64,000 nt of DNA, taken from the NCBI RefSeq assembly GCF_002895565.1, contig NZ_AZRN01000033.1, forward strand, positions 1 through 64,000, given 5' to 3'. Positions 1 to 7,248 of the stretch are shown here, one piece after another (the stretch's first letter is position 1; each line of letters begins with the position of its first letter). A program made the position numbers and the translations under genes. This stretch comes from Petrotoga mexicana DSM 14811 (GTDB taxonomy: Bacteria; Thermotogota; Thermotogae; Petrotogales; Petrotogaceae). The notes under the pieces were generated by a model that was not told where the DNA came from, did no database searches, and saw only the letters and a list, made by a program, of their open reading frames with translations.

Positions 1-442
1 TGTCTAATGTTTGTGCCCATGCCTTGTTTTTAAAGTATCCTGCAAGTGCCCCTATTATACTTCCTACTAACCAAGAGAGGATTGTAGTTGTTAATAGTAA
101 TCCAGCCGTCCAGGGCAGTGAGTCCATTATTAGCTCCATTACAGGTACCGGAAATTGAAAGAGTGATGGCCCAAAGTCTCCATGTAGCAGTCTTCCCCAA
201 AAGGCAACGTATTGTTGGAATATCCCTCCTTCTAATCCGTACATCTCTGTGAGCGATTGCCTTAATGCTTCAACAGCCGCTGGGTCTAAGAAGGCTCCTT
301 GTGATGTCATTTGACTGATTACTTGTTGTACGGGATCAACCGGCGTTAGCCTGGGTACAATAAATACCACCGTTATCCCTACGAATACTACAACTAGAAA
401 TTGTATTATCCTTGGTAGCAAGTATCGCTTGAAAAATAGCAA
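1..442 (-). CDS. ABC transporter permease, DppB/OppB type (N-terminal part, runs off window)
   Basis: This is the first 147 codons of an inner-membrane permease of a peptide/oligosaccharide importer. The start is a TTG at 442, chosen because GGAGGTG lies just upstream (about 448-455 on the minus strand). The protein opens with a basic patch and one membrane segment, then a periplasmic stretch with the family phrase PRLTPVDPVQ, then GDFGPSL and further hydrophobic segments, which is the DppB pattern. It aligns closely with the permease at 20942. It lies downstream of the binding-protein gene at 501-2390 in the same direction, so the two probably form one transport operon separated by a hairpin. 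The rest of the operon is outside the window. The substrate cannot be read from the sequence. Confidence 0.9.
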   Translation of the reverse strand, partial: MLFFKRYLLPRIIQFLVVVFVGITVVFIVPRLTPVDPVQQVISQMTSQGAFLDPAAVEALRQSLTEMYGLEGGIFQQYVAFWGRLLHGDFGPSLFQFPVPVMELIMDSLPWTAGLLLTTTILSWLVGSIIGALAGYFKNKAWAQTLD

Positions 443-460
443 GTGTTACACCTCCATAAT

Positions 461-480
461 AAGCCCCCCGAGGGGGGCTT
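461..480 (-). terminator. intercistronic GC hairpin between binding protein and permease
   Basis: Nine-base-pair AAGCCCCCC / GGGGGGCTT inverted repeat with a two-base loop, directly after the binding-protein stop. There is no long T-run after it on the minus strand. It may therefore act as a partial terminator or mRNA-stabilising hairpin that keeps binding protein above permease, rather than as a full stop. Confidence 0.75.
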
Positions 481-500
481 AATGTATTTATCTGTAGCCC

Positions 501-2390
501 TTATTTTCTCCCTGTTGGTTCAAGGAAGGGGAGTACGTATTTGAAGTTTGGCCAGTGATGATAGGGAATCATATACGGATTTTCGGCACCAGGGTAATTA
601 GTCCAATAATACTCATCCCATCCTACTACTCCAGGATATCCGAAAGCTGGAACTGAAGGCATTTCTTCTATAAGTATTTTTAACCCTTCGATACCTAATT
701 CCATGTTTTCCTCACTATCCCAGTCTACCTTTTCCATTCCTTCTATAACCTTATCCATCCTAGGATCTGTCCATCTACCTCCTGCAGGACCCATGCCAGT
801 CACAGCATTATTCCCTATCGGTTTGTAGTATTTCGAATGCGTACTCGAAAAAACACGATACAAATCAGGATGACCACCCCATGGCTCAGATGCAGGCCAT
901 TGGTCAGTAACCTCAAAGTTACCTAACTGAGCTATACTCGCATATTGTTCGCTAGGATGAATCGAAACCTCTATACCAAAGTTTCTCCATTGTTGTGCTG
1001 CAGCAAGCGAATTCCTGTGTTGCGGATGTGAAGGATTTGGATGAGCTTCAATATTAATTTTCCAAGGTGTACCGTCTGGTAACAACCATTTGCCATTTTT
1101 ATCTCTTGTAAATCCATTCCTTTCTAACAGTTGTTCCGCTACATCAGGTGCATATTTCCACCATCCTGGACCAAACATCTCTTTCAATGTTTCTATATCG
1201 TTTGGTACCTCGTATCCTCTTTCCCTCGCATATTGAGCTGCTCTTAATGTCGCCGTTGGATCGTATGGTTTGAATGGTTTCCCATTAACTTCTATGTCTA
1301 AGGTGAAATTCTTCAACCAATCTTCTAATGGTTCATAATAAATCTCTTGGTAATAAGGTATTGGAGGAACATGAAGTACACCCATAGGTGCAGCACCATC
1401 AAACGCTATCCCTATATAATCTACTATATCTATTGCAAGAGTTAATGCCCATCTTACATCTTTTATGTTGTATGGATATACATCGGTATTGAATACAAAA
1501 CCTGTCATACAAGGATCCGTGTTAACTACCCATGGGTATTCTATTCTGTATCCTCTTGAGTATGGATTTCTTTGAACAAGTGCCCTGAATGCTTCCATTG
1601 TTAAATCTGCCATGTCTAAATTATGGTTGGCTTGTGCAATTACTTGGTTTGTAGCTTCTCCATAGTAATAGAAAAGTACGTATTTTGGTTTTGGTTCACC
1701 AAACAACATCCCAGTTGGCGTCCTATCCCAGTCTTCCCTCTTTTCCCAAAGTGTCCAATAACCAGCGGCATCATAATCTTTTAAAATATATGGACCACTG
1801 CTTACAGGAGGGTTGAAATCAAAGGATAAGGGATCTTCTACTTTTTCAAAAATATGTTTTGGGAAAGGCCTCCATGCTCCCCATCTGTCTACAAAATTGG
1901 TGTGGAACCGGGCGTTAGGTTCTTTCAGTTCAAATACTACTGTGTAATCATCTGTTTTGTATACTTTATCAATATACATATCGAACTGCTCATGATAAGA
2001 CATTCCTTGATGCTCCATGGTAGTTTCAATACCATATACAATATCATCCGCAGTAATTTCAACACCATCACTCCAATAACACCCTTTCCTTAACTTAACC
2101 GTCATCTGTGTGAAGTCTTCGTTGTAGATTGCACCTTCTGCTGCAAGAGAATTAATAACTTCTCCCCTGGCAGGTTCCATCGTCCATAATGGTTCCAGCA
2201 TCAATTGTTGAACCCCTCTATCAGGATTTCTCCAGCTAGTGGTAAATACGTTAAAAATACTCGGGGAACCTACTCTTCCAGTTAAAACGTTAGCAATGAG
2301 TGTTTCTTCTCTTGGAATCCCAGCTACTTGTGAAAATCCTGCAACAACAAGTAACACAGAAACAAAAATCACCAATAAACTCTTTTTCAT
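501..2390 (-). CDS. extracellular solute-binding protein, DppA/OppA family (copy 1)
   Basis: Secreted ligand-binding subunit (family 5) of an ABC importer for peptides or oligosaccharides, 629 aa. The start is ATG at 2390, preceded by GGAGGTGTGAAAGA. The reading frame stays open upstream, but that part is the leader. Signal peptide: MKKSLLV, a hydrophobic core, and cleavage near FSQ. Family landmarks follow: EPLWTME, the TVKLRKGCYWSDG strand, TADDIVY, ISSGPY/VSSGPY, and VRWALTLAI near mid-protein. The length exceeds a typical E. coli DppA by about 90 residues, as is usual for these long Thermotogota proteins. It is followed by a hairpin and then by the permease start at 442. Its near-identical paralogue lies at 3095-4984. 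The ligand is unknown. Confidence 0.92.
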   Translation of the reverse strand: MKKSLLVIFVSVLLVVAGFSQVAGIPREETLIANVLTGRVGSPSIFNVFTTSWRNPDRGVQQLMLEPLWTMEPARGEVINSLAAEGAIYNEDFTQMTVKLRKGCYWSDGVEITADDIVYGIETTMEHQGMSYHEQFDMYIDKVYKTDDYTVVFELKEPNARFHTNFVDRWGAWRPFPKHIFEKVEDPLSFDFNPPVSSGPYILKDYDAAGYWTLWEKREDWDRTPTGMLFGEPKPKYVLFYYYGEATNQVIAQANHNLDMADLTMEAFRALVQRNPYSRGYRIEYPWVVNTDPCMTGFVFNTDVYPYNIKDVRWALTLAIDIVDYIGIAFDGAAPMGVLHVPPIPYYQEIYYEPLEDWLKNFTLDIEVNGKPFKPYDPTATLRAAQYARERGYEVPNDIETLKEMFGPGWWKYAPDVAEQLLERNGFTRDKNGKWLLPDGTPWKINIEAHPNPSHPQHRNSLAAAQQWRNFGIEVSIHPSEQYASIAQLGNFEVTDQWPASEPWGGHPDLYRVFSSTHSKYYKPIGNNAVTGMGPAGGRWTDPRMDKVIEGMEKVDWDSEENMELGIEGLKILIEEMPSVPAFGYPGVVGWDEYYWTNYPGAENPYMIPYHHWPNFKYVLPFLEPTGRK

Positions 2391-2422
2391 TCTTTCACAC
2401 CTCCTAATGAGTTTTTTACCTT

Positions 2423-2447
2423 TACTTTGGCATTTCTTCCCAAAGTA
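2423..2447 (-). other. leader hairpin upstream of the start codon (copy 1)
   Basis: Inverted repeat TACTTTGG / CCAAAGTA with a 9-nt loop, about 32 nt upstream of the ATG and just before the GGAGG. The same 8-bp stem is kept in the other copy (5017-5041) although its loop sequence differs. That suggests a structural role in the mRNA leader, such as stability or translation control. Confidence 0.5.
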
Positions 2448-2810
2448 GTAAAAATAAAAGTTTATTAATACCCCCTTTATCCCCTTTTTCGCTCTTTGAG
2501 CTTCAAACAAAAAATCATAGAATTCTCTATTAGAAATATTTAAGTGAAAAAGCACAAGCAATCATTGGTAAGTTTACCAAATAAATTAATATTCGAATCA
2601 ACAATAACCCATTTTCGTTCTTCATAATTTATTTTTTAAAAATCAAAACATTCATTGTCTTTGAATTAAAAACCAAAGGAATTTTATTAAATCCTACAAT
2701 TAAACAGCTTTTTAATCTAACCTATATTTTTTATTGCAGTGTACCAAAGTGGATTTTTAAAGTTTTAAAGAAAACAAATGTCTAAATAAGTTCAAATTTT
2801 GTTCAAAACG

Positions 2811-2839
2811 ATTATACGTGAGTTAACTTTTTTTGTCAA
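2811..2839 (-). promoter_or_regulatory. sigma-A promoter of binding-protein gene copy 1
   Basis: Read on the minus strand: TTGACA (2839-2834), 17 bp, TATAAT (2816-2811), a perfect consensus. Transcription would begin near 2804, giving a leader of about 415 nt before the ATG at 2390. Confidence 0.85.
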
Positions 2840-2852
2840 CCATTAATTTATC

Positions 2853-2898
2853 CAATCAACTAATATTAGAAGCAATTACGAGCAATTATTTGCGATTA
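2853..2898 (-). promoter_or_regulatory. 10-bp-period TAATYG array A, upstream of the promoter
   Basis: On the minus strand five units start exactly 10 bp apart: TAATCG (2898-2893), TAATTG (2888-2883), TAATTG (2878-2873), TAATAT (2868-2863) and TGATTG (2858-2853). They point in the direction of transcription. The last unit ends 13 bp before the -35 hexamer, the position expected of an activator platform. Confidence 0.7.
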
Positions 2899-2910
2899 GG
2901 AAGCTTTTTC

Positions 2911-3051
2911 TTAGTTTTTCTTGAATTTTGAAAAAAATCGTTTTGTAAGATTTCGGTCGAAATGAGCTTTGATTTGTTTTAGTTCTGCAATTACAAATTC
3001 ATATGGAACCTTTTCACCATTCACAGTACACAGGAAAAGTTTCGTGATCAT
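2911..3051 (-). pseudogene. 46-codon ORF, probable 3' remnant of an ancestral upstream gene
   Basis: ATG at 3051, eight bases after the GGGGGG arm of the hairpin, then 46 codons ending in TAA at 2911, opening MITKLFLCTVNGEKVPYEF. I do not recognise it. The last 14 codons (RNLTK-FF-KFKKN, then stop) also occur upstream of the other binding-protein copy (5517-5560), where an in-frame TAA directly precedes them and the match ends. The simplest reading is that the duplication captured the 3' end of a neighbouring gene. The longer piece could still be a small translated protein. Nothing indicates a function. Confidence 0.3.
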
Positions 3052-3055
3052 AATA

Positions 3056-3073
3056 AGCCCCCCGAAGGGGGCT
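3056..3073 (-). terminator. GC hairpin after binding-protein copy 2
   Basis: AGCCCCC / GGGGGCT stem after the stop codon, the counterpart of 461-480. No permease follows it here, so this copy is a stand-alone binding-protein gene. Confidence 0.75.
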
Positions 3074-3094
3074 CAATGTATTTATCTGTAGCCC

Positions 3095-4984
3095 TTATTT
3101 CCTACCTGTTGGTTCAAGAAAGGGGAGTACGTATTTCAAATTTGGCCAGTGATGATAGGGAATCATATACGGATTTTCAGCGCCAGGATAATTCGTCCAG
3201 TAATACTCATCCCATCCTACTACTCCAGGATATCCAAAAGTTGGAATTGAAGGCATTTCTTCTACAAGTATTTTTAATCCTTCCATACCCAATTCCATGT
3301 TTTCCTCACTACCCCAGTCCACCTTTTCCATTCCTTCTATAACCTCATCCATTCTAGGATCTGTCCATCTGCCTGGTGCAGGGCCTAAATTAGTAATAGC
3401 ATTTTCTCCTATAGGTTGGTAGTAGTTTGAGTGCATACTCGAAAAAACACGGTACAAATCAGGATGTCCACCCCATGGTTCCATTGCAGGCCATTGGGAA
3501 CTAACCTCAAAGTTACCTAACGCAGTTACACTCGCATCTTGTTCGCTGGGAGTAACTGAAACATCTATACCAAAGTTTCTCCACTCTTGTGCCGCAGCAA
3601 GTGCATTTCTATGCGATGGATGTGAAGGATTTGCATTGGCAATAATATTAATTTTCCAAGGTGTACCATCTGGTAACAACCATTTGCCATTTCTATCTCT
3701 TGTAAATCCATTCCTTTCTAATAGTTGTTCCGCTACATCAGGTGCATATTTCCACCATCCTGGACCAAACATTTCTTTCAACGTTTCTATATCGTTTGGT
3801 ACCTCATATCCTCTTTCCCTTGCATATTGAGCTGCTCTTAATGTCGCCGCTGGATCATACGGTTTGAATGGTTCTCCATTAACTTCTATGTCTAAGGTGA
3901 AATCTTTTAACCATTCTTCCATCGGTTCATAATAAATCTCTTGGTAATAAGGCATTGGTGGGATGTGAAGTGCACCCATAGGCGCAGCACCATCAAACGC
4001 TATCCCTATGTAATCCACTATATCTATTGCAAGAGTTAATGCCCACCTTACATCTTTAAGGTTGTATGGATATACTTCGGTATTGAATATAACACCTGTC
4101 ATACAAGGATCTGTGTTGACCACCCATGGGTATTCTATTCTGTATCCCCTTGAGTATGGATTCCTTTGAATGAGGGCTCTGAATGCTTCCATTGATAAAT
4201 CCGTCATGTCTAAGTTATGGTTAGCTTGTGCAATTACTTGGTTTGTAGCTTCTCCATAGAAATAGAAGAGTACGTATTTTGGTTTTGGTTCACCAAACAA
4301 CATTCCAGTTGGCGTCCTTTCCCAGTCTTCCCTTTTTTCCCAAAGTGTCCAATAACCAGCACGATCATAATCTTTTAGAACATATGGACCACTACTTATC
4401 GGAGGGTTGTAATTAAAGGATAAGGGATCTTCTACTTTTTCAAAAATATGTTTTGGGAAAGGTCTCCATCCTCCCCATCTGTCTACAAAATTAGCGTGAA
4501 ATCGTGCGTTAGGTTCTTTCAATTCAAATACTACGGTGTAATCATCTGTTTTGTATACGTCATCAATGTACATATTGAACTGATCATGGTAAGCCATCCC
4601 AGGGTGTTTCAAAGTTAGTTCAATATCATATACAATATCATCGGCAGTAATTTCAACACCATCACTCCAATAGCATCCTTTCCTCAACTTAACGGTCATC
4701 TGTGTGAAGTCTTCGTTGTAAATCGGGCCTTCCGCTGCAAGAGAATTAATAACTTCTCCTCTGGTGGGTTCCATCGTCCATAATGGTTCCAGCATCAATT
4801 GATGAATCCCTTGGTCAGGGGTTCTCCAGCTACTGGTAAATATATTGAAATTACCAGGGGAACCTACTCTTCCAGTTAAAATGTTAGCAATGAGTGTTTC
4901 TTCTCTTGGAATACCCGCTACTTGTGAAAATCCCGAAACAACAAGTAACACAGAAACAAAAATCACCAATAAACTCTTTTTCAT
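3095..4984 (-). CDS. extracellular solute-binding protein, DppA/OppA family (copy 2)
   Basis: Secreted family 5 binding protein of 629 aa, the same length as copy 1 and roughly nine residues in ten identical by eye. Start ATG at 4984 with GGAGGTGTGAAAGT upstream. Signal peptide MKKSLLV..., cleavage near FSQ. Differences cluster in surface-type segments (for example SPGNFNIFTSSW against SPSIFNVFTTSW, and the region around residues 500-570), while the TVKLRKGCYWSDG core is unchanged. It has its own promoter, array and hairpin but no permease. It either shares the transporter of copy 1 with altered specificity or simply raises the dose. Transcribed away from hutH. Confidence 0.92.
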   Translation of the reverse strand: MKKSLLVIFVSVLLVVSGFSQVAGIPREETLIANILTGRVGSPGNFNIFTSSWRTPDQGIHQLMLEPLWTMEPTRGEVINSLAAEGPIYNEDFTQMTVKLRKGCYWSDGVEITADDIVYDIELTLKHPGMAYHDQFNMYIDDVYKTDDYTVVFELKEPNARFHANFVDRWGGWRPFPKHIFEKVEDPLSFNYNPPISSGPYVLKDYDRAGYWTLWEKREDWERTPTGMLFGEPKPKYVLFYFYGEATNQVIAQANHNLDMTDLSMEAFRALIQRNPYSRGYRIEYPWVVNTDPCMTGVIFNTEVYPYNLKDVRWALTLAIDIVDYIGIAFDGAAPMGALHIPPMPYYQEIYYEPMEEWLKDFTLDIEVNGEPFKPYDPAATLRAAQYARERGYEVPNDIETLKEMFGPGWWKYAPDVAEQLLERNGFTRDRNGKWLLPDGTPWKINIIANANPSHPSHRNALAAAQEWRNFGIDVSVTPSEQDASVTALGNFEVSSQWPAMEPWGGHPDLYRVFSSMHSNYYQPIGENAITNLGPAPGRWTDPRMDEVIEGMEKVDWGSEENMELGMEGLKILVEEMPSIPTFGYPGVVGWDEYYWTNYPGAENPYMIPYHHWPNLKYVLPFLEPTGRK

Positions 4985-5016
4985 ACTTTCACACCTCCTA
5001 ACGAATTTTCTTCCTC

Positions 5017-5041
5017 TACTTTGGTTTTTCTTCCCAAAGTA
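5017..5041 (-). other. leader hairpin upstream of the start codon (copy 2)
   Basis: Same TACTTTGG / CCAAAGTA 8-bp stem as at 2423-2447, with a different 9-nt loop, 32 nt upstream of the ATG at 4984. Confidence 0.5.
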
Positions 5042-5416
5042 GTAAAAAAGTCTATTATTTAATACCCAATTTAGCCCTTTCAATCCTCTTATACTTTATA
5101 CTTCATATTTCAAACAAAAAATCATAGAGTCCTCTATTAAGAAATTTAAGTGAAAGAGCACAAGCAATCACTGGTAAGTTTATCCAATCAATTAATATTC
5201 GAATTAACAATAACCCATTTTTGTTCTTTATAATTTATTTTTTAAAAATCAAAACATTCATTGTCTTTGAATTAGAAACCAAAGGAAGTTTATTAAATCT
5301 TACAATCAAACAGCTTTTTCATCTAACCAATATCTTTTGGTATATGGCACCAAATTAGATTTTTAAAGTTTTAGAAGAAGGAAATGTCTAAATAAATTCA
5401 AATTTTGTTCAGAATA

Positions 5417-5445
5417 ATTATATGTGAGTTAACTTTTTTTGTCAA
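5417..5445 (-). promoter_or_regulatory. sigma-A promoter of binding-protein gene copy 2
   Basis: Minus strand TTGACA (5445-5440), 17 bp, TATAAT (5422-5417). Identical in layout to copy 1. The leader to the ATG is about 425 nt. Confidence 0.85.
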
Positions 5446-5458
5446 CCATTAATTTATC

Positions 5459-5504
5459 CAATCAACTAATATTAGAAGCAATTACGAGCAATTATTTGCG
5501 ATTA
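5459..5504 (-). promoter_or_regulatory. 10-bp-period TAATYG array B
   Basis: Five units identical to array A: TAATCG (5504-5499), TAATTG, TAATTG, TAATAT and TGATTG (5464-5459), spaced exactly 10 bp and ending 13 bp before the -35. It lies in the divergent region between this gene and hutH. Confidence 0.7.
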
Positions 5505-5576
5505 GGAAGCTTTTTCTTAGTTTTTCTTGAATTTTGTAAAAAATTGTTTTGTAAGATTTCTTTAGATTTTCTTGTT

Positions 5577-5612
5577 TAATCGACTTAGATTGTTTTTAAT
5601 CACCATTAATCG
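5577..5612 (+). promoter_or_regulatory. 10-bp-period TAATYG array C, upstream of hutH
   Basis: Units at 5577 (TAATCG), 5587 (AGATTG), 5597 (TAATCA) and 5607 (TAATCG), all in 10-bp register and pointing toward hutH. The last unit ends 13 bp before the expected -35 position. Confidence 0.65.
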
Positions 5613-5625
5613 GCTCTATTTAGAA

Positions 5626-5654
5626 GTGAGAAATTTTTTTCATGATGTTATAAT
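5626..5654 (+). promoter_or_regulatory. hut operon promoter with poor -35
   Basis: TATAAT at 5649-5654. Seventeen bp upstream, at 5626-5631, is GTGAGA, a poor -35. A good -10 with a weak -35 behind an activator-type array suggests an activator-dependent promoter. The start codon follows 50 bp later. Confidence 0.5.
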
Positions 5655-5704
5655 TTTGTTAGAAGATGTAAAATTTTTGTTCGATCGAAAGTGAGGTCTT
5701 ATAC

Positions 5705-7231
5705 TTGAAAGAGGTCTATATAGACGGCGAACATCTGAGTTTGGAAGATGTGATTAATGTAGCTAGACATTATTACGAGGTGGTAATAGATAACTCTGCT
5801 TTTGAGAATATTAAGAATTCTAGAAAAGTTGTAGAAAAGTTTGCAGAAGAGGAAAAAATTATATATGGTGTGACTACTGGCTTTGGAGAACTCTGCAATG
5901 TTTTCATTTCGAACGATAAAACAGAGAAATTACAAAAGAATCTGATCAGAAGTCATGCATGTGGAATCGGGGATCCTTTGGATATAGAAACTGTTAGGGC
6001 GATTATGTTGCTTCGCGCGAATTCTTTGGTCAAAGGTTTTTCTGGAATAAGGTTATCCACCATTCAAACTTTGATCAATATGATCAACAAGAAGGTTCAC
6101 CCGGTAATACCAGAAAAAGGGTCTTTAGGAGCAAGCGGTGATCTAGCTCCATTAGCCCATATGGTTTTACCGATGATGGGAGAAGGAGAGGCTTATTACG
6201 AGGGCAAGCGGTTAAGCGGAAAAGAAGCTATGAAGTTGGCGGGAATAGATACGATAAATCTTGTTGCAAAGGAAGGCCTCGCTTTGATAAATGGAACACA
6301 AGTTATGACTGCTATAGGTGCATTATCGATATACGATAGCATAGAACTTTTAAAAACGGCAGATATAATTTCATCGTTGAGTTTTGAGGCATTGAACGGT
6401 GTCATCGAGGCTTTTGATGAGAGGGTACACAATCTAAGACCTCATAAAGGGCAGATTGAGTCCGCTAATAATTTAAGGAAAATACTTGAAGGTAGTAAAA
6501 TGGTGTCTCATCAAGGCGTATTACGGGTTCAAGATGCCTATTCCTTGAGATGTATCCCGCAGGTTCACGGTGCTTCACGTGATGCGGTAAATTATGTGCA
6601 AGATGTCATTGTGAAAGAGATGAATGCAGCAACCGATAATCCTTTGATATTTTCAAAAGAAGAAGAAGCAATATCCGCGGGGAATTTTCACGGCCAACCA
6701 ATTGCATTGGGCATGGACTTTTTGGCGATTGCTTTGTCTGAAATTGCAAATATATCAGAAAGACGAATAGAAAGGCTTGTTAATCCTAAATTGAGCAGGT
6801 TACCTCCTTTTTTGATAGAAGAAAGTGGCTTGAATTCTGGATTTATGCTTGTTCAATATTCAGCCGCGTCGTTGGTTTCAGAAAATAAAGTCTTAGCCCA
6901 TCCTGCAAGTGTTGATTCAATTCCTTCTTCTGCAAACCAAGAAGATCACGTTTCTATGGGTACAATTGCAGCGAGAAAAGCGAAGAATATACTAAACAAC
7001 GTCCAAAAAGTATTAGCTATGGAAATGCTCTGTGCTTGCCAAGCCATAGACCTACGAGGAAACAAAGGTTTAGGAAAAGGTTCAAAGATAGTTTATGATA
7101 TAGTTAGAGATAAAATACCGAAGATAAACGAAGACAGAGCGATGTACGAAATGATAGATAAGAGTGAAGAAATCTTAAAATCTTGCATAATCGTTAAAGA
7201 AGTGGAAAAAGAAATTGGTAAATTACTTTAA
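5705..7231 (+). CDS. hutH: histidine ammonia-lyase
   Basis: Cytoplasmic enzyme that removes ammonia from L-histidine to give urocanate, the first step of histidine degradation; 508 aa, the usual length. The MIO cofactor tripeptide Ala-Ser-Gly is at residues 143-145 within GSLGASGDLAPL. The active-site Tyr is in YGVTTGFG (residues 54-61). The conserved QDAYSLRC and later helical segments are present. The start is TTG at 5705, with a weak AGTGAGG ribosome site. First gene of hutH-hutU-formiminotransferase-hutI, with 17 bp to hutU. Probably controlled by the TAATYG array just upstream. Confidence 0.97.
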   Translation: MKEVYIDGEHLSLEDVINVARHYYEVVIDNSAFENIKNSRKVVEKFAEEEKIIYGVTTGFGELCNVFISNDKTEKLQKNLIRSHACGIGDPLDIETVRAIMLLRANSLVKGFSGIRLSTIQTLINMINKKVHPVIPEKGSLGASGDLAPLAHMVLPMMGEGEAYYEGKRLSGKEAMKLAGIDTINLVAKEGLALINGTQVMTAIGALSIYDSIELLKTADIISSLSFEALNGVIEAFDERVHNLRPHKGQIESANNLRKILEGSKMVSHQGVLRVQDAYSLRCIPQVHGASRDAVNYVQDVIVKEMNAATDNPLIFSKEEEAISAGNFHGQPIALGMDFLAIALSEIANISERRIERLVNPKLSRLPPFLIEESGLNSGFMLVQYSAASLVSENKVLAHPASVDSIPSSANQEDHVSMGTIAARKAKNILNNVQKVLAMEMLCACQAIDLRGNKGLGKGSKIVYDIVRDKIPKINEDRAMYEMIDKSEEILKSCIIVKEVEKEIGKLL

Positions 7232-7248
7232 AGAAAGGAGAAAATATC

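Larger units (their letters stand above)
455..2954. repeat. tandem duplication unit, copy 1 (2.5 kb)
   Basis: This segment matches 3049-5560 over its whole length: hairpin, binding-protein gene, leader, promoter, operator array and a short stretch beyond. The shared block starts at CATAATAAGC on the left and ends at TTTTGTAAGATTTC on the right. The coding part differs by scattered substitutions and the leader by more. About 110 bp around the promoter and array are identical. Confidence 0.9.
3049..5560. repeat. tandem duplication unit, copy 2 (2.5 kb)
   Basis: Direct repeat of 455-2954. The left junction lies immediately beyond the 3' hairpin. The right junction lies about 145 bp before the hutH start, so the duplication placed a copy of the promoter and array next to the hut operon. 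Confidence 0.9.

Noticed and set aside
2391-2561. Upstream in-frame extension of the binding protein (57 more residues)
   Set aside because: A strong GGAGG site, signal peptide start and identical layout in the other copy place the true start at 2390; the extension is leader RNA.
2565-2580. TTGGTAA-GT-TTACCAA inverted repeat in the leader
   Set aside because: Not kept in the duplicated copy (5160-5190), so probably incidental.
5680-5689. TTCGATCGAA palindrome before hutH as an operator
   Set aside because: Too short and lies between the -10 and the start codon, with no second occurrence at related promoters; the phased array explains regulation better.
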